Assembly: GCA_051530055.1 (NCBI GenBank)
Contig: CM121341.1
Coordinates: forward strand, 11,408,001-11,472,000
Direction of reading: 5' to 3'
DNA: 64,000 bases
Source of the DNA: Neoechinorhynchus agilis
Lineage: Eukaryota; Acanthocephala
The notes beneath the pieces were generated by a model, which made no database searches, was not told where the DNA came from, and was given only the letters and a program-made list of their open reading frames with translations. Within the stretch, counting starts at the first letter, position 1. Each line of letters starts with the position of its first letter. Position numbers and translations under genes: made by a program. This document shows, piece after piece, positions 1-12,814 of the stretch.

Positions 1-337
1 TTAATGTTGCACCTTAAAGAACCTAAAAATGACATCAATTAAAGAGGTGATTTTTCCTCTTTTTTTCACTTTAGCGCTTTATTGAGATTTCTATATAAGA
101 ACTCAGATAAAAAACAATATTCAAGAGTCTTTTACGATTCCGAGAACACTAAATTCATTCCGGATTTTACAATGTTGAGAAGCCATAAAAAGCTTACCGT
201 CTTCTTCTACTTTATTTAAAACAGAATTTATCTCTAATCCAATAAGAAACGCTAAAGAACTTGCAAATCTTCCACTTAAGATTTCACGTTTTAATAGATA
301 CAAAATATATATGTCATTGATTGAACGTTTTTCAATC
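1..337. other. Sequence downstream of the KASH gene
   Basis: No gene is recognised here. On the minus strand this is the 3' flank of the KASH-protein gene and contains ATTAAA-like signals that could serve as poly(A) sites. Short open frames are present but look like chance. Confidence 0.4.
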
Positions 338-831
338 TTAATTTGGTCCCACTGAAATTCTGGCTTGCATTAGTCGATAACGATATCCGTCATGCAAAGA
401 TTGAGCAATCTGTTGATCGGCACAATGGATTCCCGTGTACTTTTCTGGACTCCGAGTATGCACAGCAGTCCATTCGATTGATAATAATACACAACAAAAA
501 GGACAATAGGAAAAGAGTAAGAACCGTGGGTAGAATCCAACAACGCCAATTAAATTCCAGTCCAATTACATCAGCAGCGTTCTTTTCATTTGGAATATAA
601 CACTTGCTCTCTGGATCGCAATCCTCATTTATTGGTGGGCGTATCAGCAAGATATCTTCGCCTTCTTTAAGCAATCGTTGTCCAAATTCATTTGTCGCTG
701 CATCGACTAACGTGAATGCTGAATTTTCGTCTTCGTGATAGCCACTATCCACCGTAAAATTAAATGATTTTTCCATACCCAAGCTTTCGTACTCTAACGA
801 TGGTGAATCTGTGGCGTCTGCATCCGATAAC
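338..831 (-). other. KASH-like terminus: transmembrane helix and luminal tail
   Basis: The tail depends on one splice call. If the 31-base GT-AG stretch 440-410 is removed, the protein ends CAYSESRK-IAQSLHDGYRYR...VGPN, which aligns with nesprin KASH tails. If it is kept, the frame ends at 390 with SRKVHGNPLCRSTDC-type sequence that resembles nothing known. The acceptor of this exon after 832 (TATAG/G) and the preceding exon end at 1135 are in compatible phase (TG/G). Confidence 0.45.
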
Positions 832-3800
832 CTATATCAACTGATCCTTGGTTAATGTCGACCAGGTTAACTCAAATAGAAAAATTAAATGTACTTAAAA
901 CGTGAGCAATCAAAATATCCAACAATAACCGACGTTATATTGAACACACTAAGAAAATGAACTGTGACCAAATTTTGAAAAGGTTTGTCTTTAAAAAAGA
1001 ATAATATCGATTAAAATCAATACCATGTTCGTAAATCGGTCGGCTCAATCGAGTATTAGATTTCGCAGGAACGTATTATGTTTTAGAATAAAAATATGGC
1101 TGAATTAACTTAATTTCTTTGATGTCTAGGCCACCATGGATCAGTTGATCTACGTGAGCACTCTTGGGAGTCCGGATTATCGTCCATAAGTGCCTCATGT
1201 GAAGACGAATCGCTATAATGTGCATTTCCACAAATGTCATCACACCAGCTAAGCAGTGTCTTGTAACTTTCACTCAGTCCTCGAATCCGTCTTTGTAGAA
1301 TGCAGTACCGGCTCTTTTTACATTTTGGTGAGATTTCGTTTAGGATAGAGTTCAAGAACGCGATTTTGCTGTTCGTATAGGACAAATCGTTGTATTTTCT
1401 CTGAAAATAAACCCAAAAGTGCTGTATTTCTCTCCAAGTATACTAACTTGAATAATTTCGTCGAACGTCGATTGATTTCCACACGAATTTAATTCAGTGT
1501 GCATGTCCAGAGCACATAAATCGGCTTCACATTGAACCAGTGTCTTCTTCACAGAAATAAATGCTTGCTCAAATGTCTCCCAGTACCAAAGAACAACCGT
1601 CAGCTCCGAATGCGTTTCTCGTATTCTAAAGTGATTTTGAAAAAACATCAACTTCGGAGATATAAGAGGAAAGTGAGATGGTATAATTGCGGATATATCG
1701 AAGATTTAAATTTCAGTGTGACCTAAGGATTTTTCACTTAAATGCTTCCCAAGGCAAGTCAGGCGTTTCGAACATAAGCGCAATTCTTAAAGGAGGACGA
1801 AGGACAAGTGAGGACGATTTAGAGTTGTGCTCAATAACTCTTCTGTCTGTTTAAACGCGAGCTTCTCAATAGAACTCCGACATTACTTGTAAAAACACAG
1901 GCTCAAAAGCAAGGAAAATTTTCATAATAAGATTAGATTTAAGTGAGGACGATTTAGAGTTGTGCTCAATAACTCTTCTGTCTGTTTAAACGCGAGCTTA
2001 TTTCAAAAGGTTTCCTTAATACCTTTGTGTTTCAAATTGGATAGATTCCAGCATTGCTTTTACAATACTGTCAATAATGGACATTTCATTTTCAGACCAT
2101 TGATTTCGCTCAATCTTGATAACATATTCCACTCGAGATAATGCTTTCTCGCAATCGCCCAAGTCGATTTCAATCTCTTTAAGTTTCTTTATATGAGCTT
2201 CAAGTTGCACCCATTTCGAAAACTCGGGGAATTCAATAGCTGCATTCAAGCGATCCAACCGGCAAGCTAAGTCGCCTAGCCTTCTATAGACGATTTGACA
2301 CGAAGGTGTTCTCATATGCCCATCGGCAATCATCGATTCTATTGTTCTCCAATCCGCAATAAGCTCTAGAATACCATGATAAGTTAAAGGAAATATATTG
2401 ATGGCTTCAAGAACCTGTAAGAATACATCCATATTTATCTTGTTCAACTAGGTTCATCCCTTCCATTTTTTGTTTGTTAGATTTTAAGCACTCAATGTTT
2501 GAAAAGCACTTAGTGAGTAGATCAATCTGAGCGCGAGTGCAAGAAACCGCGCGAGTAGTGAAGAACGTCTGACGGGAAACTTACGGATAATATATCGTCT
2601 TTGACGTTCCGTTCCTCATTATGCAAATATTTCGATATTATTCTCTGCTGACGATCTACTTCTTGCACAAATGACTCACGTTGATTGCTTCCAATGTCGA
2701 GTTGAAGGGAAATACTGGTTGAAGTTCTCGTATCCTCTGGTTCCTGAATAAAGGCACTCGTCAACTAAGCTCTCCGGGAAAACAGTCTTAAAATCATCAC
2801 AGGCAGTACTGATGATGTATTAAACTACAAACCAACGAGATGGTTTTCTCAAGGAAAAGTCCACTTTTTATGTTTCTTTTGAAAACTCTCAATTCTCTGA
2901 ATTAAAAGTGCTAAATAATCAGCTTCAATAAAATGCTTTTTTACCTACAAGAAAAAATTACTCCATTTACTGCCTTTAAGGGGCACAAGTCTACCAGACA
3001 TTTTATAGAACATAAATTGATAAGGTTGATTTGTCTAGATTCCGACAAGAATTTCTAGATGACGGCATAGATTACCATAGAGGCTCCCCCTAGGTTCCCT
3101 TGGGGCAAATTCTCACAGTTATATCCATCAGTGCGTTCATTCTTAGGAGTTTTTAAAAACGTTGGGCAATATAAAACAAAAAACACAATTATAATTTTGG
3201 TTAAAATACTCCCGGTAATAGTATATTTTCAATAAATCAAATATACTATTACCGGGAGTATTTTCACAAAAATTGTACTTTGATTAACCCGAAGGATTTT
3301 CTATCGATGAAAAACACAACTGTACTTCTTTTTTAACATCCGAAATCATTTTTCAAAGGTGCCAGAACATTGTTGTAGTCGAGACGACGGTAACCCGTGG
3401 TAGGAAACTAGATGGAGAAAAGTGAAGCAAACAGGAACCACGGTTCGGATCAAAAACAATTTTGAATTTAAATTGGCTAGAGTCCGGAGCAAACACACCT
3501 CAGACTCAATCAGTGGACAATAAAACAATTCTAAAGTCGTGTCGATTTCCTTTATGAAAAATAATTCCTCCTTGGCTTGCTCCTTATTGTCATAACCAGC
3601 CATATCATCCATGCGAAAAATTCTGCAGTGAAATTCGAGAACGGATTGGTGGAGTGGACGGTGCGGTTACCCTTTGGAGGGTCTGAAAATCAGTACGTTT
3701 CGTGTCTATTCTTTTTTGCGCTGCAGCAATTGTGCCCATTACTGGGACTGAGAACAACGACGCAGGTTACCCACCAAATGGTGTTGAATAATGAAACTCG

Positions 3801-6800
3801 AGCAAATAAAAAGGTTAAGATTAGATCCGCAAAGAGATCGTTGACTCTGTCAAGGTGCACCAACGGCATTCAAGGAAAAAAGGAGAAAATGCAATGATTC
3901 ATAATCCATGTAGGAGAAAGCTGTCATTGTGATTCGTTCAAGGACTTTTAAGGTTCAAAAGCAAAGATTATTACCTTATGTACGCCCATTGCAGTCAACG
4001 GACTTCTGGGTTCACTCATATCACTTGAACTTTCCTCACTTGCGTCATACTCTGTCTCATAGTAAGGCCGATCGCAATGAATTGGATCCCTGAGATCCAC
4101 AATTCTAATCTGTTGTTTAATCTTGTCACTCCAATCGCTCTTGAAAAAATCAATAATCTCAGAATCGGGTTTACTTCGCATGTTCTCGCTTGTTTCAGAA
4201 CTTTCCATTTGTGATTTTTTTAGATTGTGCTTATTGTGGTACTTGTAAGGCATTGGCTTTAAGGCAGTGGAGGGAAATGTTTCTTGATATATTGAAGGCG
4301 ATGTTTCGTTGCCTTCCTTCTAAATATTAAATAAAAGTAGCAAACACATCGATTTTAAAGGAAACATTTTGCTTCTAAACAAAATTACCTGATCAAAGGT
4401 CCAAAATTCGGGGTCTTCGTAAATGTTTATCCCAGAGATGGATTGCAAAGTACTGAAACAAACTTTAAAACGCATCTGAATAAAATTAACGTCAGGCATC
4501 GTTAAGCACGAAGCCGCGATGGGAATTTAGCAGGTATACCAACGAAGAATGTCTTTCAAACCGTCTCAAAAGGTATTGGATCTCAATAAGAGTCCCGAAA
4601 TACCAAAGGAATGCAAACATTATCCAACTATATGCCACTTGAAAGCTTGTCATATTGGGGTCAAATTAAATACAATCAAAGTCGACGCAACAAACTTGGT
4701 CTCCTCTTTTTCAAGAAGCAAGCTAGCTAACCACTAGCGATAACATTTGAATCTATGACGCAATTTAAAACCTACCAACCCTTTACAGAAGCCGAATTCA
4801 TTAAAATCACAATAAATTTGTTGGCGTGAAAAAGTCGGAAAGCAATTTAAAAAAGAACAGCCAAACGGAAATCTTGCGTGTGATTTAGAACTTACAACCA
4901 TATAAAACCGAATGGGTACACGTGTAGAATCCTGGGAGAGTTTCGGGACATAAGATAATGTGCGTCGAAGATGTAGGCAGTGGAAAATCGGCAATGTATC
5001 TCAACATTTAAGGTTGACCCTGGTTTAAATTTTCCAACTGTACCCAGCATGCTGATCTTGCAAAGTCAGACGATGCAATGACCGCGAAGCCACAGTCGTG
5101 GCTTAATTTACAAGTGACTGTGGTCTGTACTAACAGTGGTCAAAGATTTTGATCTTCATTTTGAGAGGCGTGGGGACCTAGACTGTTCCGATCGCCATGA
5201 TATGCAGAATTCATCATCAAAAACGAAGAATGATGCGATACAGATTGCAGATTTACCTTAATCGACACGAAGAATGATTTCTGTAGCAAACATTCGAGCT
5301 CGATTATCCGTATCCATAGACTTTTCCATCGCTCCTCTGATATTTCTATTTGCTCAGTTAGTTCGAATCTGGTCGTTGAATCAAGGTCCAGACAATCTAT
5401 GAGTTTCCGGATTGTAGTGTAGTATCCAGTCAACGATTTTATCCGCCTTTGAAAGTCCTGTTTTTAACAGAACTAGCGAAAAGATTTGAATAGGTAATCG
5501 TACTTCTATTAAATATACAGATCTTCTAAGCAGGTATTTATTCCTTTCCTTGCAGCTAACCACGTTCAAGACACCAAGTTCGATTTCACTAAGTTCGTTG
5601 TTCAACGTTTTGAGCGATTCGAACGCTTCTAAAATGAGGCATAACTTCAATATGTGATGCCGGTAGTGGATCTGATGCATCTGTGATTTCGTCGTATGAA
5701 ATCTCAAAGATTTCGAAGTAATCGCTGCTAATTCGGTTTTGACCTAAATATTCCTTAAAGTTCAATACTGTCGCTAAAAAATATTTCTCTGCAAGGGAAG
5801 TCTACACCAGAGTATGTCAATGTCTCACTTATATAAAAACTGGTTGTACCCATTAGAAAGATGTTTTGCAACTTTTGTCTTTAAATTTGTTTGAACGATA
5901 TAAATCTAATAAGATTGTAAGCATATTGTCTTTTATCTTCGGGATTTATTGACGTTCGATTCGATCTCAGTTATTAATTGGCATACAAATGACACCATAA
6001 TCAAGGGAAAATCAAAGTAATTGACTACGTTAGTTGGACTTTTTTTTGGAAATTAGCGATCACCTAGTTGCATTCTTTAAAAAATTCGAAATACTCAATA
6101 GAAACAAAATTGAATATGTGCCCGTGACGTTAAGAATTGGCCAAGGTACCCTCCATTATATGGATTCCTATAATATCGATTGCTTCCATTATTCTGTTCC
6201 TTATTCGTAAATAAAACACGTTTAGCAGCCTTATGAACGTGCCACGATTGTGAGATCTTAAATTTCATGAATTGTAAGAAATGGCCAGTCCATTTGCAGC
6301 CACGAAATCGAGCTGAAGCTCACACTTTTTCAAGTTACCTTTCGATATCTCTTCTATTGTTCGTTTCTTTGTTTCGGAGTCTTCTGTTTGTTCCAGGCAA
6401 TATTGGTGCCCCTAAAATAAATGCCTTTTATTCTCTCAATCATAATTAACTTTACACTGAAGAAGGTGTCTCAAAACAAAGCAAACTCTGTTGTCAAAGA
6501 CTGATTGGGACAACGATAGGTGAGAAATTCTTACATTCTTTGGGACTGCGTGGTATCCGTTAAGTTCGAATGGTGGATTGTGGTCGTTGACTACCGGAGG
6601 AATTACTTCATTTGTTGTTATTTGATTCAGATGGTAATTTCTCCTCTCGTTTAGATTAGACTGTAGATTCTAAAGACAAGTAATGCATCAATGTCAGGTT
6701 GTCAAAATGAAGGAAGACGATGTTGAAGGGTAATGACTAATTTCGTGTGTCTAGAGGGCATTATATTTTAAACAACTTCATTTTCTATAAGAAAATATGA

Positions 6801-8856
6801 ACAAATCTGACATTTTATAATTTAGGCCAATGGATATCCTTTGTTTAACCACTCCATCACAATTAAAAACAATTAAGGCACTCAAAATTAATTATTTTTA
6901 TTTGCGGTATAAAAATTGTTCATCCTCAAAACCGACGGACTATTCAACGCCATATTTCCTATTACCAACTTCAAAATGTCACCGGTCATTCGAATCGACA
7001 GGAAATAAATTTTCGCGAAATCTAGGCTCAATTTTTTTGTCGAAATATTTCACCAGTCTCAGCGGCACGATCTACAAGTTTAAAATTAAATTCTGAATAA
7101 TTTACTCTTCACATCTCTGCCATTTAGAGCTCTGAATAAACAAGCCTTGAACATTTCACAAATTATATGATTGCCAAAAAATCGTAAATATGATCTTTTT
7201 TACTCGAAACGACAATAACAAGGCTGATTTCTTGGGCACGTTGCCCACTGGATATCGCTCAACGAAGTGTATAAAATCACTTTCGAAGTTTATTAAAATT
7301 TTAATTTAATTTAGAAATTCATTTTACAGACTCTTAAAAAAAGCCGACAATAAACTTTGTCAAAAACAAATGTAAAGTATTTTAGGCGATTTAAGTCGGA
7401 GACAATAGTTGTTTGTTGATTTAAATGCAAAAAATATAAATCGAAGTATTCGATCATTTGAGATTTACATGCAATTGAACTTCAGTTTCATCCAATCAAG
7501 GCAAAACAACCAACTCTTATGGCGATTTCCAAAGAATTTATGGCATTTTCCTGTGACAGGGATGAAAATTTTGCTCGCTTTTTTTAAATTCGAGAAATAA
7601 TGCTTTACCATCTTAATTAGAGGTTGTTATAATCCAATAGATTAACGGGATATCCAGTGAATATTATCCTCAGTGAAGAAAAATGCTTTATGTAAAAATC
7701 TAAAAATGTTGCACATATCAATTAATTACAATGGGATATTTCCTTAGGGGAAGGGAGGTCATTGCATGTGTTCGAAAAGATTAACGACCTCGATTTACGC
7801 CTACACTTGTCGGGAGTTCTATGGTTTCCTTCCTCTGTATTTTCTCAAGGTCGATCCTATTTGAGAAGTAACACATCTATAGGTATAAACTTTACGCAAC
7901 CATCAACTACTCAAAAAGTGTTTTCTTGTATCTATGTTCACAAAATGATCACCATTAAATATTCATTTCATTGGCATCACCGAAAATCTTGATGATTTTT
8001 CTTGGAGTGAAAGAATAGAATTTCGACCTTTTATATTTTTTCGGTATATTGGACAGATTTATGGTGCCGGTTTTATAGTAATTCAAGGAAATGCTTTTAA
8101 CTAAACGTTAAGCTTCTTAATGTTTTCGATCAACTTCAAGTGGTGAAAATTAATAAATTCAAGCATTAGAAGGTTAGTTTTTCTTATGAAAATTAGGATT
8201 TTCAGAAGTTGAGAGGGTACGCTATAGTAGGCGGTTTCCGACTCGGTTGAGCTTCCGTATGTAAAGATAAACCAATGCTGAAGTCGGTATTGAGAGAAAT
8301 TAAAAAATGGGAAGGTTCGTGGGATTTTAGATAAAATCTTTTCTTCAGCAAATTTCACTTTTTCCAGAGAAAACGCCGCCAGCACTAGGGGTACGACTTC
8401 GACCCATAGCGAGCTGGGTAATAACAATTCAATTAGTAAAATATTATGTTCGTGAAAAAATTAGTGATTACTTCTTTCCTAAGATTTGGGACCTATTTAA
8501 TTTCTCTCATTAGAAATTGTATCTTTTAAATTGAACACTGAATTCTTAAAATTCAAAGGATCCAGCTGATCAAATGTCCACCAACTGATAAATTTTTGCA
8601 TGTAGGATTATAGTATTTTGCCGGCTATTCTAAATGCGATTACGAAACTCACCTCACATAAATCAGCTATACGATTGTTCATCATGTAATCATAATGCGG
8701 TTTGAGCGCATTCCAGAACTCATCTTTGAATGTATCGGTTCCTTTAGATTTTCCGTAAAATATTTGATGCTCCTCGGAATTTATGTTTGATTCTTCGGAT
8801 TTGCTGATGGCGTTAGTTGACATGACTAATTCGATCTCAGTTCGATGAGTCATTGA
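338..8856 (-). CDS. Nesprin-like spectrin-repeat protein with C-terminal KASH-type membrane anchor (multi-exon, 5' end not found)
   Basis: Probable outer-nuclear-membrane protein of the nesprin/MSP-300 type, which ties the nucleus to the cytoskeleton through SUN proteins. Exons I could define (minus strand): 8856-8653, 6669-6535, 5743-5504, 5457-5257, 4452-4389, 4319-3975, 3622-3499, 2743-2585, 2414-2023, 1625-1448, 1400-1135, 831-441 and probably 409-338. Phases agree from 2743 to the end; the joins between 3975 and 3622 and upstream of 4452 are incomplete, so exons are missing. Small introns are 46-47 bases (5503-5458, 1447-1401). Exons near 5.3-5.7 and 1.1-2.4 kb encode Trp/Leu-rich helical segments resembling divergent spectrin repeats (for example EERWKSLWIRIIELECLLQK). 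The last large exon has an acidic linker, one transmembrane helix (WILPTVLTLFLLSFLLCIII), then a short Cys-containing tail. Known KASH tails read C-A-x-S...A-R-S-F...R-Y...G-P-P-P; here CAYS...IAQSL...YRY...VGPN. Family assignment is an inference from this arrangement. Confidence 0.6.
1806..1999. repeat. 59-bp direct duplication inside a KASH-gene intron
   Basis: Positions 1806-1864 and 1941-1999 are the same 59 bases, 135 bases apart. Both lie in the 397-base intron 1626-2022, which is much longer than most introns of this window. Confidence 0.85.
3203..3264. repeat. Perfect hairpin, 24-bp arms
   Basis: Arms 3203-3226 and 3241-3264 are exact reverse complements with a 14-base loop. The core reads ACTCCCGGTAATAGTATAT. 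It lies in a long intron between KASH-gene exons 3499 and 2743, probably as the relic of a small foldback element. Confidence 0.85.
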
Positions 8857-11133
8857 CTAAGAAAATATCTGGTAGATCTCTAAAGTTTTAAATGAAAGTG
8901 CTTAAAGTTGGTTGCTGTTTTCGAAGGGAAAAATAATGGTCTTTAGTCGGACTACGCCTAATGTGAATGGAGTAAAATGAAAATCAAATATGCTGAAATT
9001 TTCAGCGAAAAGTATTTATAAACAAATTGGCAATGAAAACACCGACAGAGTTAGAGAATTTTCAATTTACAGTGGTTAGAAAACAAAATATCGTTGAAAA
9101 CAGTTGAACATTGGAGAAAGTAGACGTGCTAAAGAAATTCTATAGCTGAATGTTCTTTAGAAAATTTTAGGTCTCCATCAAAAAAATAATTGTGAAGTAT
9201 TTTCGGTTAAGCTTAATTTAAGCAGAAACTAAAAGGTGACACGCTAAAAAAAGAATTTTGATCACGACTACAGTAATGCAAATTTAGAGCTCTATTGCAA
9301 TGGAGATTTTTTAAATGGATCCATTTGTACGGTATTTGAGAGCAGATTTTGTCATGATGAAAAAAATATGATTTGTAAGTATAGAAACGCGAATATATTT
9401 GATTATTTTAGAATGTAAATTGATTAAAAATGTTCTATTGTACATAATTCACTAGTGAGCCAGAGCGGTTACATAAGTTTTTCACCGCTTGTAAGCATGG
9501 TAGATCGTCTTCTATTTATACAATCCCATTATCAATGCGTCCAATTTCAAAGAAATGCACTTGTCACTAAAATTAAATTTCTTGCCGCCGTCCTATAGAG
9601 TACCGGACCATCTATTTTGAAGCTAATATCGTGGACAGGCGTTCGCGCCAACGGATGCACCCAGTGGAATGTAAGTAGGAAATTCCATAGAAAATCTAAT
9701 AAAACACGACGCATAAATGAATTATTCGGTCTTATGTTTATTCAAAACGCTAGTAGGCGGAGAATGAACGCCATCTCAGCGATCTACTTATCACTTCCGG
9801 TTAATTCCCGATCAGTGGCACTAAATGCCTGGTAGGAAGGCGGAGTCCAGACTTTGTCTCGACAAATAAGGAGATAGCTTGAAGAGAGTACGCTTCAAAA
9901 ATGACAAATCTGGATATCGTTTTAGAAGCTACAAGTGTCTTGGTAGTCGACGTAAGTCCTTAGATCAACTGACCTAAATGTAAGCTGTCTAAACCTAGTC
10001 ACACCCACCACCGTCCAGCCATCATCAATGGTCGAGCACATGAGTAGGTGTGGTAGAAAACGTCGAATAAAGACAATTAGGCTATAAAAAGTGGCTAGAC
10101 AGTATTTTCAAAGGGAAGATGGTGGTCATATGCCATAAAATGATCACACAATAATTCTTATATATTCATACGATATCAATCATATGAATATACACAAAAT
10201 AAAGTCTCACCTGTCTCATCAGTCTAATGAAACTATTGGAAAGATGCCGTTTTTTGAAACGGTTTAACTCTAATGGTCCAATAATGATATGTAAATTATA
10301 TGGATATTAAGTACATTGAGATCGAAATTATTCATGCGGACTGGTATGCGTTATGCAACTCTTGTAGCATTCACGGTTTTATCAAAGCGGATAATCGAAA
10401 TGTCTAACAAAGTATCCGGCTTATAATGAAAGGAGGACAGGTTTTATCTGATTAAATTACATGACACTTTCAGCAGGAACTTTGTATTTCAGCTTTAACA
10501 ATGGGTTCAATTCATCATCGAAATCAAGACGATGAAACAAGTTGCAACTGAACAGAGGGCGTCATTTCAAAGCATGGTCTTACATGACCTCTATTCGAAA
10601 GTGAGAATTTCTTAACCATTTTGAATTTGTACAAACATAACCAAAGACAACAAACAATCTGCTCAATAAAGCAGATATGGATTCAACACCTATTCATTTC
10701 TTAAAGTTCTGAAAATGTCTTTAATTGTATCTTTCAAGTGGAGGATGTGAAGCCATTACTTTCACAATGAGTCTTATAAACGGTTAAAAGCGACTATTGA
10801 AATTCTCAATCGATGCCAATCATCCTAACGCTGGAAACAAATTCAATAAAATAAGAGATTTAGCGCAGGATTAGAATAAAATATATTGCTCTTTTTTCAA
10901 TGCTCATACAATCAAAGTGCTTTTTACTAGTAATGTTTTCAGAAGGTAGTCTAAATGGATATGGAAACGGACAATATTTTTGGCGATTTAGGATCTTGTT
11001 TCTGCAGAAATTATCTTAGTTTGGAACACACAGAGAAAGCGGGAAAAGGACAAAGGGTATTCGAAGTCACGGTATTATTGAACATGCCTTGGAATTTTAC
11101 AGGACGATGATACAGTATCGGGCTATATGATTA
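8857..11133. other. Intergenic or upstream region of the KASH gene
   Basis: No gene recognised. The exon at 8856-8653 begins after a good acceptor (TTTTCTTAG), so further 5' exons of the KASH gene may lie here. A plus-strand ATG at 9901 opens 17 codons ending in a strong donor (GTAAGT, 9952). A 51-codon plus ORF runs from 10955 to 11110. Neither could be linked to a known protein. Confidence 0.3.
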
Positions 11134-11290
11134 GAAGTATTATTTAGGTCTTATCCGGTAAATAATTTTTGCATTAAAAAGGTTCTGCGAACCTCGTTGG
11201 GTTCATAATCAGTTTGTTAGTTGCATTTTAATAATTAACAAACTGATGATGAACCCGACGAGTCCCATAGAACGTCGTTAATAAAAAGTT
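11134..11290. mobile_element. Small non-autonomous element, family E copy 1
   Basis: Starts with TTATTTAGGTCTTATCCGG and holds an imperfect hairpin in which the stretch near 11195-11220 pairs with 11238-11265 (motif ACAAACTGATGATGAACCCG). A related copy lies at 16246-16365. The structure suits a MITE or foldback element. Confidence 0.55.
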
Positions 11291-11406
11291 ACTTATCTTA
11301 ATAACACTTGTAAGACTTGAGTATTTGATAAAAGATTCATTTTCGATAGTCTCTTAAAAACGCAAATCTTGTTCGCTTTCACTCTAAGACATTCATTCGT
11401 TTCCGT

Positions 11407-12169
11407 TCAAACAAGTAAAGACGATCGAGAGGCATCCAATCGGACTCCTGCTAAAATGTTATCCAGAATCACACAGAATTCTTTATAGTTGAACATAATA
11501 TTAGCTCCAACCATCATATATTCTCCAAGAGCAAAAGAGCTGTACAACAGTGGAATGCAGACAATGTAATTGTGAATATAGTAGATGAGAGCGCAGCAAA
11601 GTATCGAGCAAACGAATAATCCTTTATATTTGTTAAGCTGAGATCTTTGATTGATTGACATGATTCTCAATTGCTTACTTGATAGTCGCATGTGAACGAG
11701 TGATGAAGCGATGAACATGCAGAAGGCGATCGCATGAATTAAATGAGTCAAGTCTCCAGCCGAGTCGATTACCGACAATATTAACAAAGTTATTATCTCG
11801 GTAAAAATACTCCAGAGGAAGACGTAAAAGGTCGACGTCTGAGGAAAATGTGATTTTATGGAGTTTAGAAGTAATAGTCGGATGAACGCGTGAATGAGTA
11901 TCGATAAGTCCCACGTTATCCTGGTAACAGAGTCCGCGTTAATGGCTGCACTCATACTTGGGATTATATTGAAAACTTTGCAGTGAGTTTTATTCACTTC
12001 ATCTCCATGAGACAATGATCATCGACCTTGAAGAAAGTGATCGGTAATCACTGACATAAAAGATGAAGCTATAAAACAGACAAAATATGCAGCTCAATGT
12101 TGGGAGAATCGCTGATGCTCTGGCTAGCAAGCGGGATATTGACGGAGGTATTGTCATTGAGAGCGACAT
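11407..12169 (-). CDS. PGAP2: PGAP2 / FRAG1-family GPI-anchor remodelling protein
   Basis: PGAP2 acts in the ER-Golgi on lipid remodelling of GPI-anchored proteins and is a multi-pass membrane protein. Exons 12169-12052 and 12002-11407 are joined across a 49-base GT-AG intron (12051-12003), giving 237 residues. Exon 1 supplies an N-terminal hydrophobic segment (LSCIFCLFYSFIFYV). Exon 2 opens with NEVNKTHC followed by FNIIPSMSAAI, matching the family's THC...LPSxSAAIG signature. FIASSLVHM corresponds to the conserved VFIASSLGHM, and the region YIHNYIVC...LGEYMMVGANIMF to the family's YFRHNMYC...LEYTVVLTNMAFH. Length agrees with typical PGAP2. The downstream end is compact, with the stop at 11407. 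A shared splice phase (A/AT) supports the two-exon model. Confidence 0.85.
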
Positions 12170-12363
12170 TTTTGCGTCCGAGTGTCTATAGAAATTAGAG
12201 AAATATATTGGACGTTTATGAATCTTCTTTTTTGTGGTTTAGGCGCTAAAACTGGCGTATTAATAATATTTTAGAGAAGCAAAAAGGAAATGGACGGAAA
12301 ATTGAGTGCTACTCTCATTTGCAGTGAGCCTATTGTAAATAAAGTATAATTGAAATGCAAATA

Positions 12364-12814
12364 CAGTAGAACGTCTTTATCCGAATTCATTAGGATTGGA
12401 CAGCATTCGGATACGAGATCTTTCGGGCAAATCAAGTATTTAAAACCGGACTACAGATATCAAAGTTTCAGTTTCAATTAGCGATGTTTGATTCAGAAAT
12501 ATGTGGGACAAACGATTACACGATCTAACATCGTAAACACTTGCAAACAATTGTTCGTTTGTCCCACATATTTCTGAATCAAACATCGCTAATTGAAACT
12601 GAAACTATAATGAATAATTTCTTTACAAGATATCAAAGTTCTTAAGTGGTTAAAGAAAGCAAAATTAGCGTAGAATCACATAATTTTAGCATTATTTTTT
12701 CTGTACCATTGATCTCTTGAATGGTTTTGTTTCGTCACAACGTCTCTAATTCTAACAAAGGACATTATTCTGATCCGGATAAAATTGATGTTTTGGATAA
12801 TCGACGTTCCACTC
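12364..12814. mobile_element. Pogo/Tigger-like MITE, copy A1, with a nested snap-back insert
   Basis: Begins CAGTAGAACGTCTTTATCCG and ends with the inverse (GGATAATCGACGTTCCACT), flanked by TA on both sides. The ends match the other copies at 32.7, 33.1 and 38.4 kb. TA target sites and CAGT(A/G)GAACGTC ends are typical of pogo-group Tc1/mariner derivatives. No transposase is encoded. The left third is interrupted by a separate foldback (12464-12606). Confidence 0.75.
12464..12606. mobile_element. Snap-back element with 52-bp perfect arms
   Basis: Arms 12464-12515 and 12555-12606 are exact reverse complements (ends AGTTTCAGTTTCAATTAGCG) with a 39-base spacer. It sits inside MITE copy A1, so it is younger than A1. 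The phrase GATATCAAAGTT occurs at the left edge and again about 20 bases past the right edge. Confidence 0.85.

Noticed and set aside
9617-9835. 72-codon ORF, MKLISWTGVRANGCTQW...
   Set aside because: No family likeness, no splice support, and codons resemble non-coding sequence.
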